Below, one piece after another: positions 1 to 10,765 of a DNA stretch of 64,000 bases (positions are counted from its first letter, which is position 1; each line of letters begins with the position of its first letter). The notes beneath the pieces are model-generated. The model was not told where the DNA came from. It ran no database searches and was given only the letters and a program-made list of their open reading frames with translations. The DNA is taken from positions 40,225-104,224 of the forward strand of contig JAFUBS010000004.1 of NCBI GenBank assembly GCA_017460105.1, in the 5' to 3' direction. A program made the translations under genes and the position numbers. The stretch comes from Candidatus Saccharimonadota bacterium. Lineage in GTDB: Bacteria; Patescibacteriota; Saccharimonadia; Saccharimonadales; Saccharimonadaceae.

Positions 1-1428
1 GTGGCGGAAGAAACTGACGATGGCGAGGAAGTCGTAGAAACAAAAGAAATCGAAGAAGAGTCTGAGGAAACCGATGAGGCGTCAGACGACGAGACGGTCG
101 ACAACGATTCCGAAAAAGACATTGATACTAAAGAAGATGCCGAGACAGATGAAAAAGATGAACCGACAGAAGATGACGCAAAGAAAGACAAGAAAAAGGC
201 CGTCAAAGGAAAACTAGCGAACAGCAAGAACAAAGTGCTTCGCTGGATTGGTGAGCACAAAAAAATCGCGATTGCGGGTGCAATAGGATTGGTCTTACTA
301 ATTATAGTTGGAATTTGGGCTTTTGCGATTGCACCAGCCGTCACTTTGACGATTGGACTCAGAACGACTTCGGCGAATTTCTCCGAAAACGTTACGTTTA
401 CAGACAAAGCAGAAGAAGAGAATGCATCCGAAGGCAAGTTTTACCTAACCGAGAAAAAGATTGAGAGTAAGGCCGAAAAAGAGTTCGAAGCGACAGGCAA
501 GAAAGATATCGGTGAGCACGCCAGCGGACAGATTGCGGTCACAGCATATCTCCGTTCTGGCTCAATAGTAGTCCCGGCGGGCACAATTTTCACCTACAAA
601 GGCTTGGCATACTCTTCAGCTGCAGCAATCACGCTAGCCTATGACGGCTCGGACGATACTGTTTGTCTGAACAAAGGTGACACAGCGAGCCTTGTCAAGA
701 ATGGGTGTATGGTGTCTGGCAGGACAGACATTGTCGCAGTAGAGCCGGGTGAGAAATACAACGTAGAAAAATCCGAAACTGGCTGGAGCGTAGGGCTAGA
801 TGTCACTGCCTATGCCTATACTGCAATGACGGGTGGTACATCTAATGTTATCACGGTAGTACAGCAATCAGATATTGATGCGGTCGCTAAGGAGATTGAG
901 ACTTCGAGTGGTTCCGACAACAAGACAAAGCTATACGATACTATTGATACCGACACTAACATCATTATCGATAGCAGCTTCAAACAACACGTCGGCGACG
1001 TGGTGTCTACTCCTGCTGTTGGCGAGGAGGTAAAGGAAGGCACCAAACCAAAAGTGAGCATCACCACTACGGATTCTGTTTATATCATTGACAAGACCAA
1101 GGTGGAGGAGTTTATTTCTGAAAAGGCCAAGTTGGCGGACAATTTTAAGATTTATTCGATGAATGATCCATTTGTGGAGAATTTCTTGAAGGCCGAATCT
1201 GGATACACTGGCAAGCTAAAGACTTCGTATACTTCCGGTCCAAAGGTGACAGAGAACGAAATCGTAGAAATCGTCAAAGGCAAGGGCCTCGGCGTAGCGC
1301 AGCACGACCTCAAAGATATTGACGGAATAGGCACTATTAGGATTGATACTTCATTCCCGTGGGTGATGTCAGTCCCAAATAATCCAGACAAGATTACGGT
1401 GATTTTGGAAGTAGCCGAAAATAAATAG
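1..1428 (+). CDS. Acidic single-pass membrane protein with large outer domain (possibly 5' truncated)
   Basis: The frame is open from the first base (GTG), so the true start may lie before the window. Residues 1-75 are very rich in Glu, Asp and Lys and should be cytoplasmic. A membrane helix covers about residues 89-111. The remaining 360 residues would be outside and include a stretch near 175-280 (GQIAVTAYLRSGSIVVPAGT and after) that resembles the baseplate J/gp47-like domain often assigned to CPR membrane proteins. That resemblance is by eye and weak. It ends 14 bases before the ruvX-mltG start, so the two may share a transcript. Function unknown; a role at the cell surface is inferred from topology only. 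Confidence 0.7.
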   Translation: MAEETDDGEEVVETKEIEEESEETDEASDDETVDNDSEKDIDTKEDAETDEKDEPTEDDAKKDKKKAVKGKLANSKNKVLRWIGEHKKIAIAGAIGLVLLIIVGIWAFAIAPAVTLTIGLRTTSANFSENVTFTDKAEEENASEGKFYLTEKKIESKAEKEFEATGKKDIGEHASGQIAVTAYLRSGSIVVPAGTIFTYKGLAYSSAAAITLAYDGSDDTVCLNKGDTASLVKNGCMVSGRTDIVAVEPGEKYNVEKSETGWSVGLDVTAYAYTAMTGGTSNVITVVQQSDIDAVAKEIETSSGSDNKTKLYDTIDTDTNIIIDSSFKQHVGDVVSTPAVGEEVKEGTKPKVSITTTDSVYIIDKTKVEEFISEKAKLADNFKIYSMNDPFVENFLKAESGYTGKLKTSYTSGPKVTENEIVEIVKGKGLGVAQHDLKDIDGIGTIRIDTSFPWVMSVPNNPDKITVILEVAENK

Positions 1429-1442
1429 TGTGGGAGTAAAAG

Positions 1443-2848
1443 ATGCGAATAATTGGCCTAGATGTAGGTGAAAAACGAATTGGTGTTGCGAAAGCAGATT
1501 CTGATACCAGGATTGCAATTCCGGTGGGATTCATTCTGGTTGATGGCAATGAGTGGCAGGAAATCGCCCGAATTGCCAGAATGAATAACACGGATTGGTT
1601 TGTGCTCGGTTTGCCACGTAGTAATGATGGTAATGAAACGGCGCAAAGTATGTACGTACGAAACTTCGCCAAGACCATGGTCGAGAAAATCCCGAATGCC
1701 AAAATTCGCCTTCAGGACGAATCGCTGACTTCAGTTGAAGCAGAATACCGTCTGAAGCAACGTAAGAAAAAATACGAAAAGGGCGAAATTGACGCCGAAG
1801 CCGCTTCGATTATTCTGCAGGATTTCTTGGAGAGCTTTAAGCCAGCAGAGATGAATGTCGAAGGAGGCGCGTCTGTTTCTTCCGCAAATACAGAGATGAG
1901 CACGGTGCAGCAAGTTGCCCAAAATGCTGCAAGTATCGCCAAGAAAGAAGTTGACAAAGCCACTCTAGAGGTGAAGAAGGCGAAGGTAAAGACCAAGAAG
2001 GCGTTGGCGTGGTTCGTGGTACCGCCGATAGTAATAGTAATCATCTTGCTGGGTATTACTGCAGTTTTGAAATACCGTGACCATGTTCGTGCCGAACGCG
2101 AGGCAGAGTACGCTCGCCAAGAAGCGGAGATGAAGGCGGAGACTTTTGACTTTACAATCCTGCCTGGCGAAACGATTTTTGACGTCAAAGAGAAGCTGAT
2201 AAAAAAGGGCTATACTCCAGAAGAAGTCGAGGCTGGGTTCAACGCAGAATATGATTTTGATTTCCTAAAAGAGCGCCCAGAAGGTGCGAGCTTAGAGGGA
2301 TATTTGTATCCAGAAACGCATAATTATTATGCTGATGCTACTGTACAGGATATACTTACTAAGTATCTAGAAGGGATGCAGACGGCAATACAAGACAACA
2401 ATTTGGTAGAGCGGTTCGGCGCACAGGGCCTAAATCTATTCGAAGGAATCACCTTGGCGTCGGTAGTACAAAAGGAGGCTGTACCAGGCGAGCAAGGAAC
2501 AGTGTCACAAGTATTCTTGTCTAGACTCAAACTGGGATGGAAAATGGGGAGTGACGTAACGGTATCTTATGCCCTAGACGTAGTGGATCCGGAGCGTGAG
2601 ACATACAAAGACAATTCTGCGGCACTCAAGATAGATTCTTGTTATAACACCAGATTGTATACTGGTTTGCCGTGCGGCCCAATCTCTAATCCGAGCCTTT
2701 CTTCTCTGATATCAGTAGCTGAGCCGACCAATACTTCTTATCTCTATTTCTTGACAGGAGACGACGGAATGATGTATTATAGTTATACAGAGTATGAGCA
2801 CAATCAAAATGCGATTTTGCATTGTCAAGAACTCTGTAACATTTCATT

Positions 2849-2852
<4 letters not shown>
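1443..2852 (+). CDS. Fusion of RuvX/YqgF Holliday junction resolvase-like domain to MltG endolytic murein transglycosylase
   Basis: Two normally separate proteins share one chain. Residues 1-135 are RuvX/YqgF: GLDVGEKRIG with Asp7, VLGLPR, the DES motif at 92-94 and DAEAASIILQDFL with Asp117 match the RNase H-like acidic residues. A Lys/Ala-rich linker leads to a membrane helix at about 190-209. Residues 235-469 are MltG (YceG): LEGYLYPETH near 285-293, LASVVQKEA with the probable catalytic Glu345, SDVTVSYAL, and the C-terminal TGLPCGPISNP and YLYF motifs. Topology fits: RuvX inside, MltG outside, where it cuts nascent glycan strands. Start ATG follows GGGAG. It overlaps the next gene by 4 bases (ATGA). 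Because both halves keep their key residues, this is a real fusion rather than a misread frame. Confidence 0.9.
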
Positions 2853-5474
<2,622 letters not shown>

Positions 5475-5520
5475 ACGTTTACTTGTGGAAAACATTATTA
5501 CAAAAAAGTCAAAATTTCGC

Positions 5521-5549
5521 TTGACAACGTCTCGCTTATGCTTTATTAT
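5521..5549 (+). promoter_or_regulatory. Consensus sigma-70 type promoter for a small RNA
   Basis: TTGACA at 5521-5526 and TATTAT at 5544-5549 are separated by exactly 17 bases. Most genes in this window show no -35 box, so a full promoter here is unusual and points to a strongly made, non-coding transcript. Confidence 0.7.
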
Positions 5550-5555
5550 AAAAAT

Positions 5556-5715
5556 AAGCTGGTACGCTTCACAGGGGTTCCACTGATTAGTTAGTGGAGT
5601 GTGGAGACTTACATTAATAATCAAAAACAAACAGAGGATTAAAACAAACCAATGTGCCCCAAAGGGTGGGCGCGCATCAGCGCGGAACCGGTCGCAAGGC
5701 CGGTTCTTTTTGTTA
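5556..5715 (+). ncRNA. Probable structured small RNA of unknown family
   Basis: About 160 bases lie between a consensus promoter and a strong terminator, with no credible open frame. A stem forms at about 5568-5605 (CACA with TGTG, then TCCACT with AGTGGA around a GATTAGTT loop). An A-rich unpaired stretch and a GC-rich 3' part follow (GTGCCCCAAAGGGTGGGC). The terminator is GAACCGG with CCGGTTC, then CTTTTTG at about 5690-5715. I looked for SRP RNA, tmRNA and RNase P signatures and did not find them; 6S-like remains possible but unproven. The region 5475-5520 shows nothing else. Confidence 0.5.
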
Positions 5716-5773
5716 TGCTTGATTTTTTATGTGTTTTGTGGTATAATTAGGGGATAGGAGGGTTGCACTTTAT

Positions 5774-5986
5774 ATGAGTAATTATGGTATTTTCTCGTCT
5801 AGAGGTATGTCTCTAGACATCATCAGGAGAGTCGGCAATAACCACAAAGGACGGTGTGCCGAAAATTGGTCCGTATGCAAGGAAACGGACGGTACCTGGA
5901 GCGTCAGGTGCTGCGGCGATGTCGTGGCGGTCTTTACGACCGAGAACGCCGCCAAGGCGTATTATCGCAGCATGACTTCTCTGTAA
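5774..5986 (+). CDS. Small hypothetical protein, 70 residues
   Basis: I do not recognise this protein. It has a TATAAT box near 5743, AGGAGG at 5756-5761 and an ATG 12 bases on, and a terminator closely follows, so it looks like a real monocistronic gene. The sequence has no membrane segment or signal peptide. It contains three Cys at about 28, 35 and 47-48 (GRCAENWSVC, VRCCGD) and a pattern (NWSVCKETDGTWSVRCCGDVVAVFTTENAAKAYY) that resembles the short beta-beta-beta-alpha layout of small proteins that read residue-by-residue as a DUF2188-like fold; that likeness is only by eye. Function unknown. Confidence 0.6.
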   Translation: MSNYGIFSSRGMSLDIIRRVGNNHKGRCAENWSVCKETDGTWSVRCCGDVVAVFTTENAAKAYYRSMTSL

Positions 5987-6028
5987 ACCGTAATCAACCA
6001 CGCGAAGATTCATCTTCGTATTTTAAAC

Positions 6029-6056
6029 CCCGCGGAGCCTCGGCTCCGCTTTTTCA
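6029..6056 (+). terminator. Intrinsic terminator after the 70-residue gene
   Basis: GCGGAGC pairs with GCTCCGC around CTCG and is followed by TTTTTC. Confidence 0.75.
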
Positions 6057-6077
6057 TTTTGACAGAATTTAAAAATA

Positions 6078-6086
6078 TGGTAGAAT
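6078..6086 (+). promoter_or_regulatory. Extended -10 promoter of trmD
   Basis: TGG followed by TAGAAT, ending 7 bases before the trmD ATG with no ribosome binding site between them. Confidence 0.6.
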
Positions 6087-6093
6087 AATAAAT

Positions 6094-6888
6094 ATGATTA
6101 AGTTTACGATTATTACACTTTTTCCAGAGGCTTTGGAGCCATATCTCAAGACTTCGATGATGTGGAAGGCGACCGAAAAGGGCCTGGCGGAGTTTAATTT
6201 TGTAAACTTGCGTGAATTTGGACTAGGACCGCATCGCAGTGTGGATGACACGCCATACGGTGGTGGTGACGGAATGCTGCTAAGGTGCGAGCCGGTCTTC
6301 AATGCAATTGAATCTGTAAAAGCCAAAGATCCGACAGCTAAAGTTATCCTGCCAACACCGGTCGGGAAGATTTGGAATCAAGAGATGGCGCGAGAGTTGC
6401 AACAGGGGAATCTGACGAGCATTGAGCGAGCCCAAGCGGAATCTGAATCGCCTACCGAGCCGAGTACCGGACAGCACCGGGCGCAGGCCCGGCTAGGCGA
6501 TGAAGATTCCGCCTGGCGCGAGGCGAACCGCTCGTCAGATTCCCCTGTTGTAACTCCCCACTACATCATCTTGTGCCCGCACTACGAGGGGTATGACGAG
6601 AGGATTCTTTCGATTGTGGATTACAAGATTTCGCTTGGCAAGTATGTCTTGACGGGCGGGGAACTGCCGGCATTGATTATCATTGATTCGGTCGTAAGAT
6701 TAATTCCTGGCGTACTGGGAGGCGAGCAATCAGCGATAATTGAATCTTTTTCCGATGGAGATAATCTAGAATATCCACAGTATACGAAGCCGTATGATTT
6801 TCGTGGCATGAAAGTGCCAGATATACTGTTATCTGGTAACCATGGCGAAATAGACAAATGGCGAAAAGAGCATAGCGGCAAAGCGTGA
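6094..6888 (+). CDS. trmD: tRNA (guanine37-N1)-methyltransferase TrmD with in-frame palindromic insertion
   Basis: SPOUT-class methyltransferase that methylates G37 of tRNAs using S-adenosylmethionine, preventing frameshifting. Family motifs are clear: FTIITLFPE at the start, YGGGDGMLL, HYEGYDERIL, LGKYVLTGGELPAL, IPGVLGGEQSA, YPQYTKP and LLSGNHGEIDKWR. Residues 101-154 are extra and come from a 159-base palindrome (6396-6554). They fall just before the strand leading into the SAM-binding knot, in a surface loop. In the ESFSDG segment the catalytic Asp of studied TrmDs appears as Glu, a tentative alignment. Length 264 compares with about 230-250 usual. The stop codon TGA is also the first part of the recG extended -10 box. 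Confidence 0.93.
   Translation: MIKFTIITLFPEALEPYLKTSMMWKATEKGLAEFNFVNLREFGLGPHRSVDDTPYGGGDGMLLRCEPVFNAIESVKAKDPTAKVILPTPVGKIWNQEMARELQQGNLTSIERAQAESESPTEPSTGQHRAQARLGDEDSAWREANRSSDSPVVTPHYIILCPHYEGYDERILSIVDYKISLGKYVLTGGELPALIIIDSVVRLIPGVLGGEQSAIIESFSDGDNLEYPQYTKPYDFRGMKVPDILLSGNHGEIDKWRKEHSGKA
6396..6554. repeat. In-frame coding palindromic element, trmD copy
   Basis: The outer arms at 6396-6420 and 6530-6554 are inverted repeats of 25 bases with a single mismatch. The centre contains 6455-6493, the exact reverse complement of the obg core. Length 159 is a multiple of three and no stop arises. Frame use differs: trmD reads [12 protein letters not shown] from the core whereas obg reads [14 protein letters not shown] from its other strand. 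Confidence 0.9.
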
Positions 6889-6894
6889 TATAAT
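6886..6894 (+). promoter_or_regulatory. Extended -10 promoter of recG overlapping the trmD stop codon
   Basis: TGA (the trmD stop) followed by TATAAT; ends 8 bases before the recG ATG, without a ribosome binding site. Confidence 0.65.
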
Positions 6895-6902
6895 TAATCT
6901 AT

Positions 6903-9005
6903 ATGTTATCGTCACCCGTGGAGGAAATTAAAGGTATTGGCCCGAAAACGGCTGAGATTTTGAAGAAGGCCGGGATCAAAACTGTTAGAGATTTTTTTTA
7001 CAACCTGCCAAGAGATTATGAAAACTTTGAAGCGCCCACGTCGATAGCCGCAACTCGTCCTGGCAAAATTGTAGTAAAAGGCAAGATAGATAGTCTGTCC
7101 ACGCGCCGAGCCAAGCGCCGCAATCTGTCGATTACGGAAGGTGTAGTGCGAGACAATACTGGTGCAATTAAAGTAGTTTGGTTCAACCAGAGTTATCGCG
7201 TAAGGCAATTTTCGCCAGACAAGGACTATTATTTTAAGGGTACGTATGAACTGAAAAATGGCCGTTTCCAATTAACTTCTCCCTCTGCGGCACTAGTCAG
7301 CGATGTGGAAGTTGGTGGTGGAATTAGTCCCGTATACGTAGCGCACGGTGGACTAAAATCTAATGATTTCCGAAGATTAATCAACGGAGCTAGGGACAAG
7401 TTTGCCGGAATACCGGATTTGCTGCCAACTGTGCAGAGCGGAGTACGAAAAAACTCATTGTTCAAAGCACATTTTCCGAGCTCCGAGCAGGATATCACGA
7501 ATGCTCGGCAATATCTAGCATATGAAGAGCTTTTTGAGCTACTTCTCGCATCAAGGCTTAATCGCCGCGAAAACGAGAAGCTAAATGCAGTCCAGGTGGC
7601 GTTTACTGCTCCCAAAATCCGAGAATTCGTAAACAAACTCCCTTTCAAACTAACCAATGCACAGAGAAGAGCTGCTTGGGATATTTACCAGGATATGGAA
7701 AAGAAAACGCCGATGAATAGGTTATTGCAGGGAGATGTTGGTTCTGGTAAAACTATGGTGGCAGCGATGGCGGCCTACGAGGCTGTACTCGGGGGATTGC
7801 AGGTAGCACTTCTGGCGCCAACAGCCATTTTGGCTGAACAACATTACGAGGGAATTGGCCCGCTGCTCGGTAAATTTGGCATAAGAACGGCGCTTCTAAC
7901 CGGTGCAACCAAGAAAAAACCAGAGCTCAAAAAACAGATTCGTTCTGGCGAGGTGGATCTCGTGATAGGTACCCATGCACTACTAACGGACGACACAGAA
8001 TTTGACAATCTGGGGCTGGTGATTATTGATGAACAGCATCGCTTCGGTGTAGAACAGAGACAGAAGTTAATGCTGAAATCTCCATCTGGACTGGCGCCAC
8101 ATTTACTCGCGATGACAGCCACACCGATTCCTAGGTCCTTGCAACTGACGATTTTCGGAGACCTAGATGTTTCGGTCCTCGACGAAATGCCGGCAGGGCG
8201 CCAACCCGTCACCACCAAAATTACCGCAGAAATCGATTCAAAAGAGAAATTATATCCAGCAATGACGGCAATCATGAACAGGGCGCCCGATGCGAAGAAG
8301 CATGGCGACAAGGCGCGCGGCCAACAGATTTACTGGATTTGCAAAGCAATTGACGACACAAGTGCGACCGCCCCTAATAGAGGTGGGTCTGGCAAGAGCG
8401 GTGACGTATCCGCTCCACAAAGTGAGGTTACTTCCGTCAAAAAACGCACCAAACGGTTACGTGAAGTGTTCCCAGATAAAAAAGTCGAGTTTCTTCACGG
8501 CAAGATGAAGCCCGCCGAGAAAGATGCCATCATGGGGGCGTTTGCGAGTGGCGAGATTGATATTTTGGTATCTACTACTGTGGTAGAAGTCGGCGTAGAT
8601 GTGCCAAATGCGACTTTAATCGTAATCGAAAACGCCGAGAGCTACGGTCTAGCGCAGCTCCATCAGCTGAGAGGCCGCGTGGGGCGCGGAGTGTCGGAAT
8701 CTTTCTGCTACTTGCTTACTAGTGGAGACGAGAGGCCATCACGGAGGCTTCGCGAACTCGAAAAGTCTAACGATGGTTTTTATCTGGCGGAAGTGGATTT
8801 GAAGCTACGTGGTCCGGGCGAGATTTATGGTGCTTTGCAACATGGCGCGCTAGACCTTAGAATCGCTTCGCTCACAGACACCAAGCTGATTGCTAGAGCA
8901 CAGCGAGACGTGGAAAAATTCTTAGGGCTAGGGGACGGAATGGCAAAATATGAGGAACTGATGTCTGGAATAAAGAAATACCAACAAATAACAACACTAA
9001 ATTAG
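6903..9005 (+). CDS. recG: ATP-dependent DNA helicase RecG
   Basis: Helicase that remodels stalled replication forks and Holliday junctions. The N-terminal wedge/OB domain covers about 1-240. The helicase core shows motif I GDVGSGKT near 278, LLAPTAILAEQHY, the DEQH box (IIDEQHRFGVEQR), AMTATPIPRS, then VSTTVVEVGVDVPNAT and QLHQLRGRVGRG, and the C-terminal RecG wedge-like LRGPGEIYGALQHG. A loop at about 478-510 (TSATAPNRGGSGKSGDV) is a little long but shows no strong palindrome, so I do not count it as an insertion element. Length of 700 is normal. It is 6-9 bases from rsmD and probably cotranscribed with it. Confidence 0.96.
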   Translation: MLSSPVEEIKGIGPKTAEILKKAGIKTVRDFFYNLPRDYENFEAPTSIAATRPGKIVVKGKIDSLSTRRAKRRNLSITEGVVRDNTGAIKVVWFNQSYRVRQFSPDKDYYFKGTYELKNGRFQLTSPSAALVSDVEVGGGISPVYVAHGGLKSNDFRRLINGARDKFAGIPDLLPTVQSGVRKNSLFKAHFPSSEQDITNARQYLAYEELFELLLASRLNRRENEKLNAVQVAFTAPKIREFVNKLPFKLTNAQRRAAWDIYQDMEKKTPMNRLLQGDVGSGKTMVAAMAAYEAVLGGLQVALLAPTAILAEQHYEGIGPLLGKFGIRTALLTGATKKKPELKKQIRSGEVDLVIGTHALLTDDTEFDNLGLVIIDEQHRFGVEQRQKLMLKSPSGLAPHLLAMTATPIPRSLQLTIFGDLDVSVLDEMPAGRQPVTTKITAEIDSKEKLYPAMTAIMNRAPDAKKHGDKARGQQIYWICKAIDDTSATAPNRGGSGKSGDVSAPQSEVTSVKKRTKRLREVFPDKKVEFLHGKMKPAEKDAIMGAFASGEIDILVSTTVVEVGVDVPNATLIVIENAESYGLAQLHQLRGRVGRGVSESFCYLLTSGDERPSRRLRELEKSNDGFYLAEVDLKLRGPGEIYGALQHGALDLRIASLTDTKLIARAQRDVEKFLGLGDGMAKYEELMSGIKKYQQITTLN

Positions 9006-9014
9006 GAGCAAATG

Positions 9015-9551
9015 ATGGACAAGAGCGTACGCATAACGGGCGGTGAATACAGAGGACAAAAAATAGCCACCCCAGGAGACGGCACCCACCCAATGGGGGA
9101 AAGAGAAAGACTAGCGCTATTTAATATGCTGACCAACCAAATAGCTGGAGCGTCGGTGCTGGATCTCTATGCTGGTGGCGGTACGCTAGGGCTAGAGGCT
9201 ATTTCTAGAGGCGCAAAAAAAGTAATTTTTGTCGAGAAAAATCACAAAGCCGCCTCAATACTACGCGAGAATATCGCTAAACTTGGCGCCGATGAGCTAT
9301 GTACAGTGGTGGCAGAAGACGTCGGGGCATATATCGGCACTACTAATCAAGAATTCGATATCGTATTCGCCGATCCGCCGTACGACAAGTATGAGAGCGT
9401 ATTTACCTCTGATTTGGCCGGTCTAGTAGGGGACGATGGAATACTGATGCTGTCGCACCCAGGTGATGCACCACTACTCCCCGGGCTATCTCTCTTGAAA
9501 ACACGTCAATACGCCGGGGCCCATTTGTCTTTCTACCAAAAAGATGTTTAA
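9015..9551 (+). CDS. rsmD: 16S rRNA (guanine966-N2)-methyltransferase RsmD
   Basis: Rossmann-fold methyltransferase acting on 30S rRNA. It shows the RsmD opening VRITGGEYRGQKIATP, MGERERLALFNML, the SAM motif VLDLYAGGGTLGLEAISRGA and the catalytic FADPPYDKY. About 178 residues is normal. Two ATGs sit in tandem at 9012 and 9015; AGGAG at 9004-9008 is spaced 6 bases from the second and only 3 from the first, so I prefer the second. It follows recG at once, as in an operon. Confidence 0.93.
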   Translation: MDKSVRITGGEYRGQKIATPGDGTHPMGERERLALFNMLTNQIAGASVLDLYAGGGTLGLEAISRGAKKVIFVEKNHKAASILRENIAKLGADELCTVVAEDVGAYIGTTNQEFDIVFADPPYDKYESVFTSDLAGLVGDDGILMLSHPGDAPLLPGLSLLKTRQYAGAHLSFYQKDV

Positions 9552-9613
9552 ATTAAATATAAGCTTGATTTTTTAGCAAAAGTGTGATATAATGAGATTA
9601 TAAGGAGTTTATT

Positions 9614-10033
9614 ATGTATACTGATGAAGAAAAAAGAGAGCGTCGTAAGATTATCTTTGCAGCTACAGCCGTAGTGGCAGTGATACTCATTTTGATTGTT
9701 TCGATTGTGGTTGTGGCGGCCAACAAGACTAGTAAAAATGTTGGCGGCGACAACAATACGCAGATTGCTTTAGATGAGAGCAAGGACACGAGCAAGAACG
9801 AGAGTTCAAGTTCTAACTCCAAGAGTGAAGTTGTAGCTACAACTGACTTCAATAAGTCTTCGCAGTCTAATTCTAATTTGAGCAATAAAACCGCAACAAC
9901 CACCACCAAGACGACTACTGCCAAATCCGATCTTCCAGATACTGGTCCTGAAGAGATTTTGCCAATCGCTTTGATGGCCGGTGCATTGGTAGCGTATCTT
10001 GGTTCGAGCGTTCTCGCCAAAAGAGATGCTTAA
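9614..10033 (+). CDS. Small surface protein with LPDTG-type C-terminal sorting signal
   Basis: A short charged N-terminus is followed by a membrane/signal helix at about 15-36, a Ser/Asn/Thr/Lys-rich low-complexity region (40-110) and a C-terminal LPDTG at about 112-116 followed by a hydrophobic helix and a KRDA tail. That tripartite C-terminus is the layout of sortase substrates. No sortase lies in this window. Extended -10 box at about 9585-9593 and AAGGAG before the ATG support expression. A strong terminator follows, so it is monocistronic. Function unknown; Ser/Thr richness suggests an extended surface stalk. Confidence 0.75.
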   Translation: MYTDEEKRERRKIIFAATAVVAVILILIVSIVVVAANKTSKNVGGDNNTQIALDESKDTSKNESSSSNSKSEVVATTDFNKSSQSNSNLSNKTATTTTKTTTAKSDLPDTGPEEILPIALMAGALVAYLGSSVLAKRDA

Positions 10034-10046
10034 TTAAAAGAACCTG

Positions 10047-10073
10047 AAAGCGAAACGAAAGTTTCGCTTTTTT
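10047..10073 (+). terminator. Intrinsic terminator
   Basis: AAAGCGAAAC pairs with GTTTCGCTTT around GAAA, followed by a T run. Confidence 0.85.
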
Positions 10074-10158
10074 GGTCTAGATGTGTTATAATTGTGGAAG
10101 ATTCCGCGGACTGTTGACCATACAGGGCAACGATGCGATGAATTTTATAAGTTGACTA

Positions 10159-10243
10159 GCCCGAGTGGTGAAATTGGTATACACGTATGCCTTAGGAGCA
10201 TATGCCATTTGGTGTGCAGGTTCAAGTCCTGTCTCGGGCACCA
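10159..10243 (+). tRNA. tRNA-Leu (anticodon UAG), CCA encoded
   Basis: Acceptor arms GCCCGAG (10159-10165) and CTCGGGC (10233-10239), D-arm GGTGAAATTGGTATACAC, anticodon stem TATGC/GCATA with loop CTTAGGA (anticodon TAG at 10193-10195), a long class II variable arm and the T-arm GCAGGTTCAAGTCCTGT. CCA is encoded at 10241-10243. It reads CUA and, by wobble, other CUN leucine codons. Confidence 0.95.
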
Positions 10244-10253
10244 CGAACATCTT

Positions 10254-10272
10254 AGCGCTTTGGCGCTTTTTT
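10254..10272 (+). terminator. Intrinsic terminator after tRNA-Leu
   Basis: AGCGC pairs with GCGCT around a short TTTG loop and is followed by six T. Confidence 0.7.
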
Positions 10273-10426
10273 GATGTAAAAAATACAACTTTTTTACCAG
10301 CCTCTAGAACTCCATTTTTCGGCAATAACCACTGGCGTAAAATTATACGGTGTAGCGAAACGCTCAGATGAAGAAAAGTAATGTTACTTTTGAATTATTT
10401 GTTATAATAAGGTAAAGGAGAGCCAA

Positions 10427-10705
10427 ATGGAATTTGTCAGACTAAAGTATGCCAACAATAAGTTAATCAATGCTAATTTAAAGGAGCATCGCGAAATTAT
10501 CGATGAATACGTACGCAAGCGTGGATATACTTATTTGGGTTTTATTCCGGTGCTCTTTGGGCCAAATGGCAAAATGCTAGAGCTGGATTTAATTTTTAAG
10601 AAAAATATTCCACCGCACCGTCCGCAAGTCGTAGAACAAAAACCTGCAACTATAGCCGCGGCTACGCCAAAACCGGAAGAGAAATCCGAACCAGTAATAC
10701 AATGA
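10427..10705 (+). CDS. Small hypothetical protein, 92 residues
   Basis: I do not recognise a family. TATAAT at 10403-10408 and AAGGAG 6 bases before the ATG support a real gene. The first 65 residues look like a compact alpha/beta domain (NAKYANNK-type start, DEYVRKRGYTYLGFIPVLFGPNGKMLELDLIFKK); the last 25 are Pro/Glu/Lys-rich and probably disordered. No membrane segment. The pattern of a strand containing TYLGFIPVLFGPNGKM followed by LELDLIF is reminiscent of DUF4177-like small proteins but I cannot confirm this. The 180 bases before it, after the tRNA terminator, show nothing else. Confidence 0.6.
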   Translation: MEFVRLKYANNKLINANLKEHREIIDEYVRKRGYTYLGFIPVLFGPNGKMLELDLIFKKNIPPHRPQVVEQKPATIAAATPKPEEKSEPVIQ

Positions 10706-10746
10706 ATTTTGTAACATTTCAAGACTTGTATTAGACAAAGCGCTCA

Positions 10747-10755
10747 TGCTATAAT
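10747..10755 (+). promoter_or_regulatory. Extended -10 promoter of the FAD oxidoreductase gene
   Basis: TGC followed by TATAAT; the ATG is 10 bases beyond. GTAGGATG contains only a weak GG next to the start, so the mRNA probably has almost no leader. Confidence 0.6.
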
Positions 10756-10765
10756 TTAACGTAGG

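Noticed and set aside
5556..5715. SRP RNA, tmRNA or RNase P RNA
   Set aside because: The SRP tetraloop and GGAAG motif, a tag-peptide frame with tRNA-like ends, and RNase P conserved regions were not found; left as an unassigned RNA.
8360..8455. Possible in-frame insertion in the recG helicase linker
   Set aside because: The loop is somewhat long and Gly/Ser-rich, but only a short AGCGG/CCGCT pair is present and no shared string with the obg or trmD elements was found.
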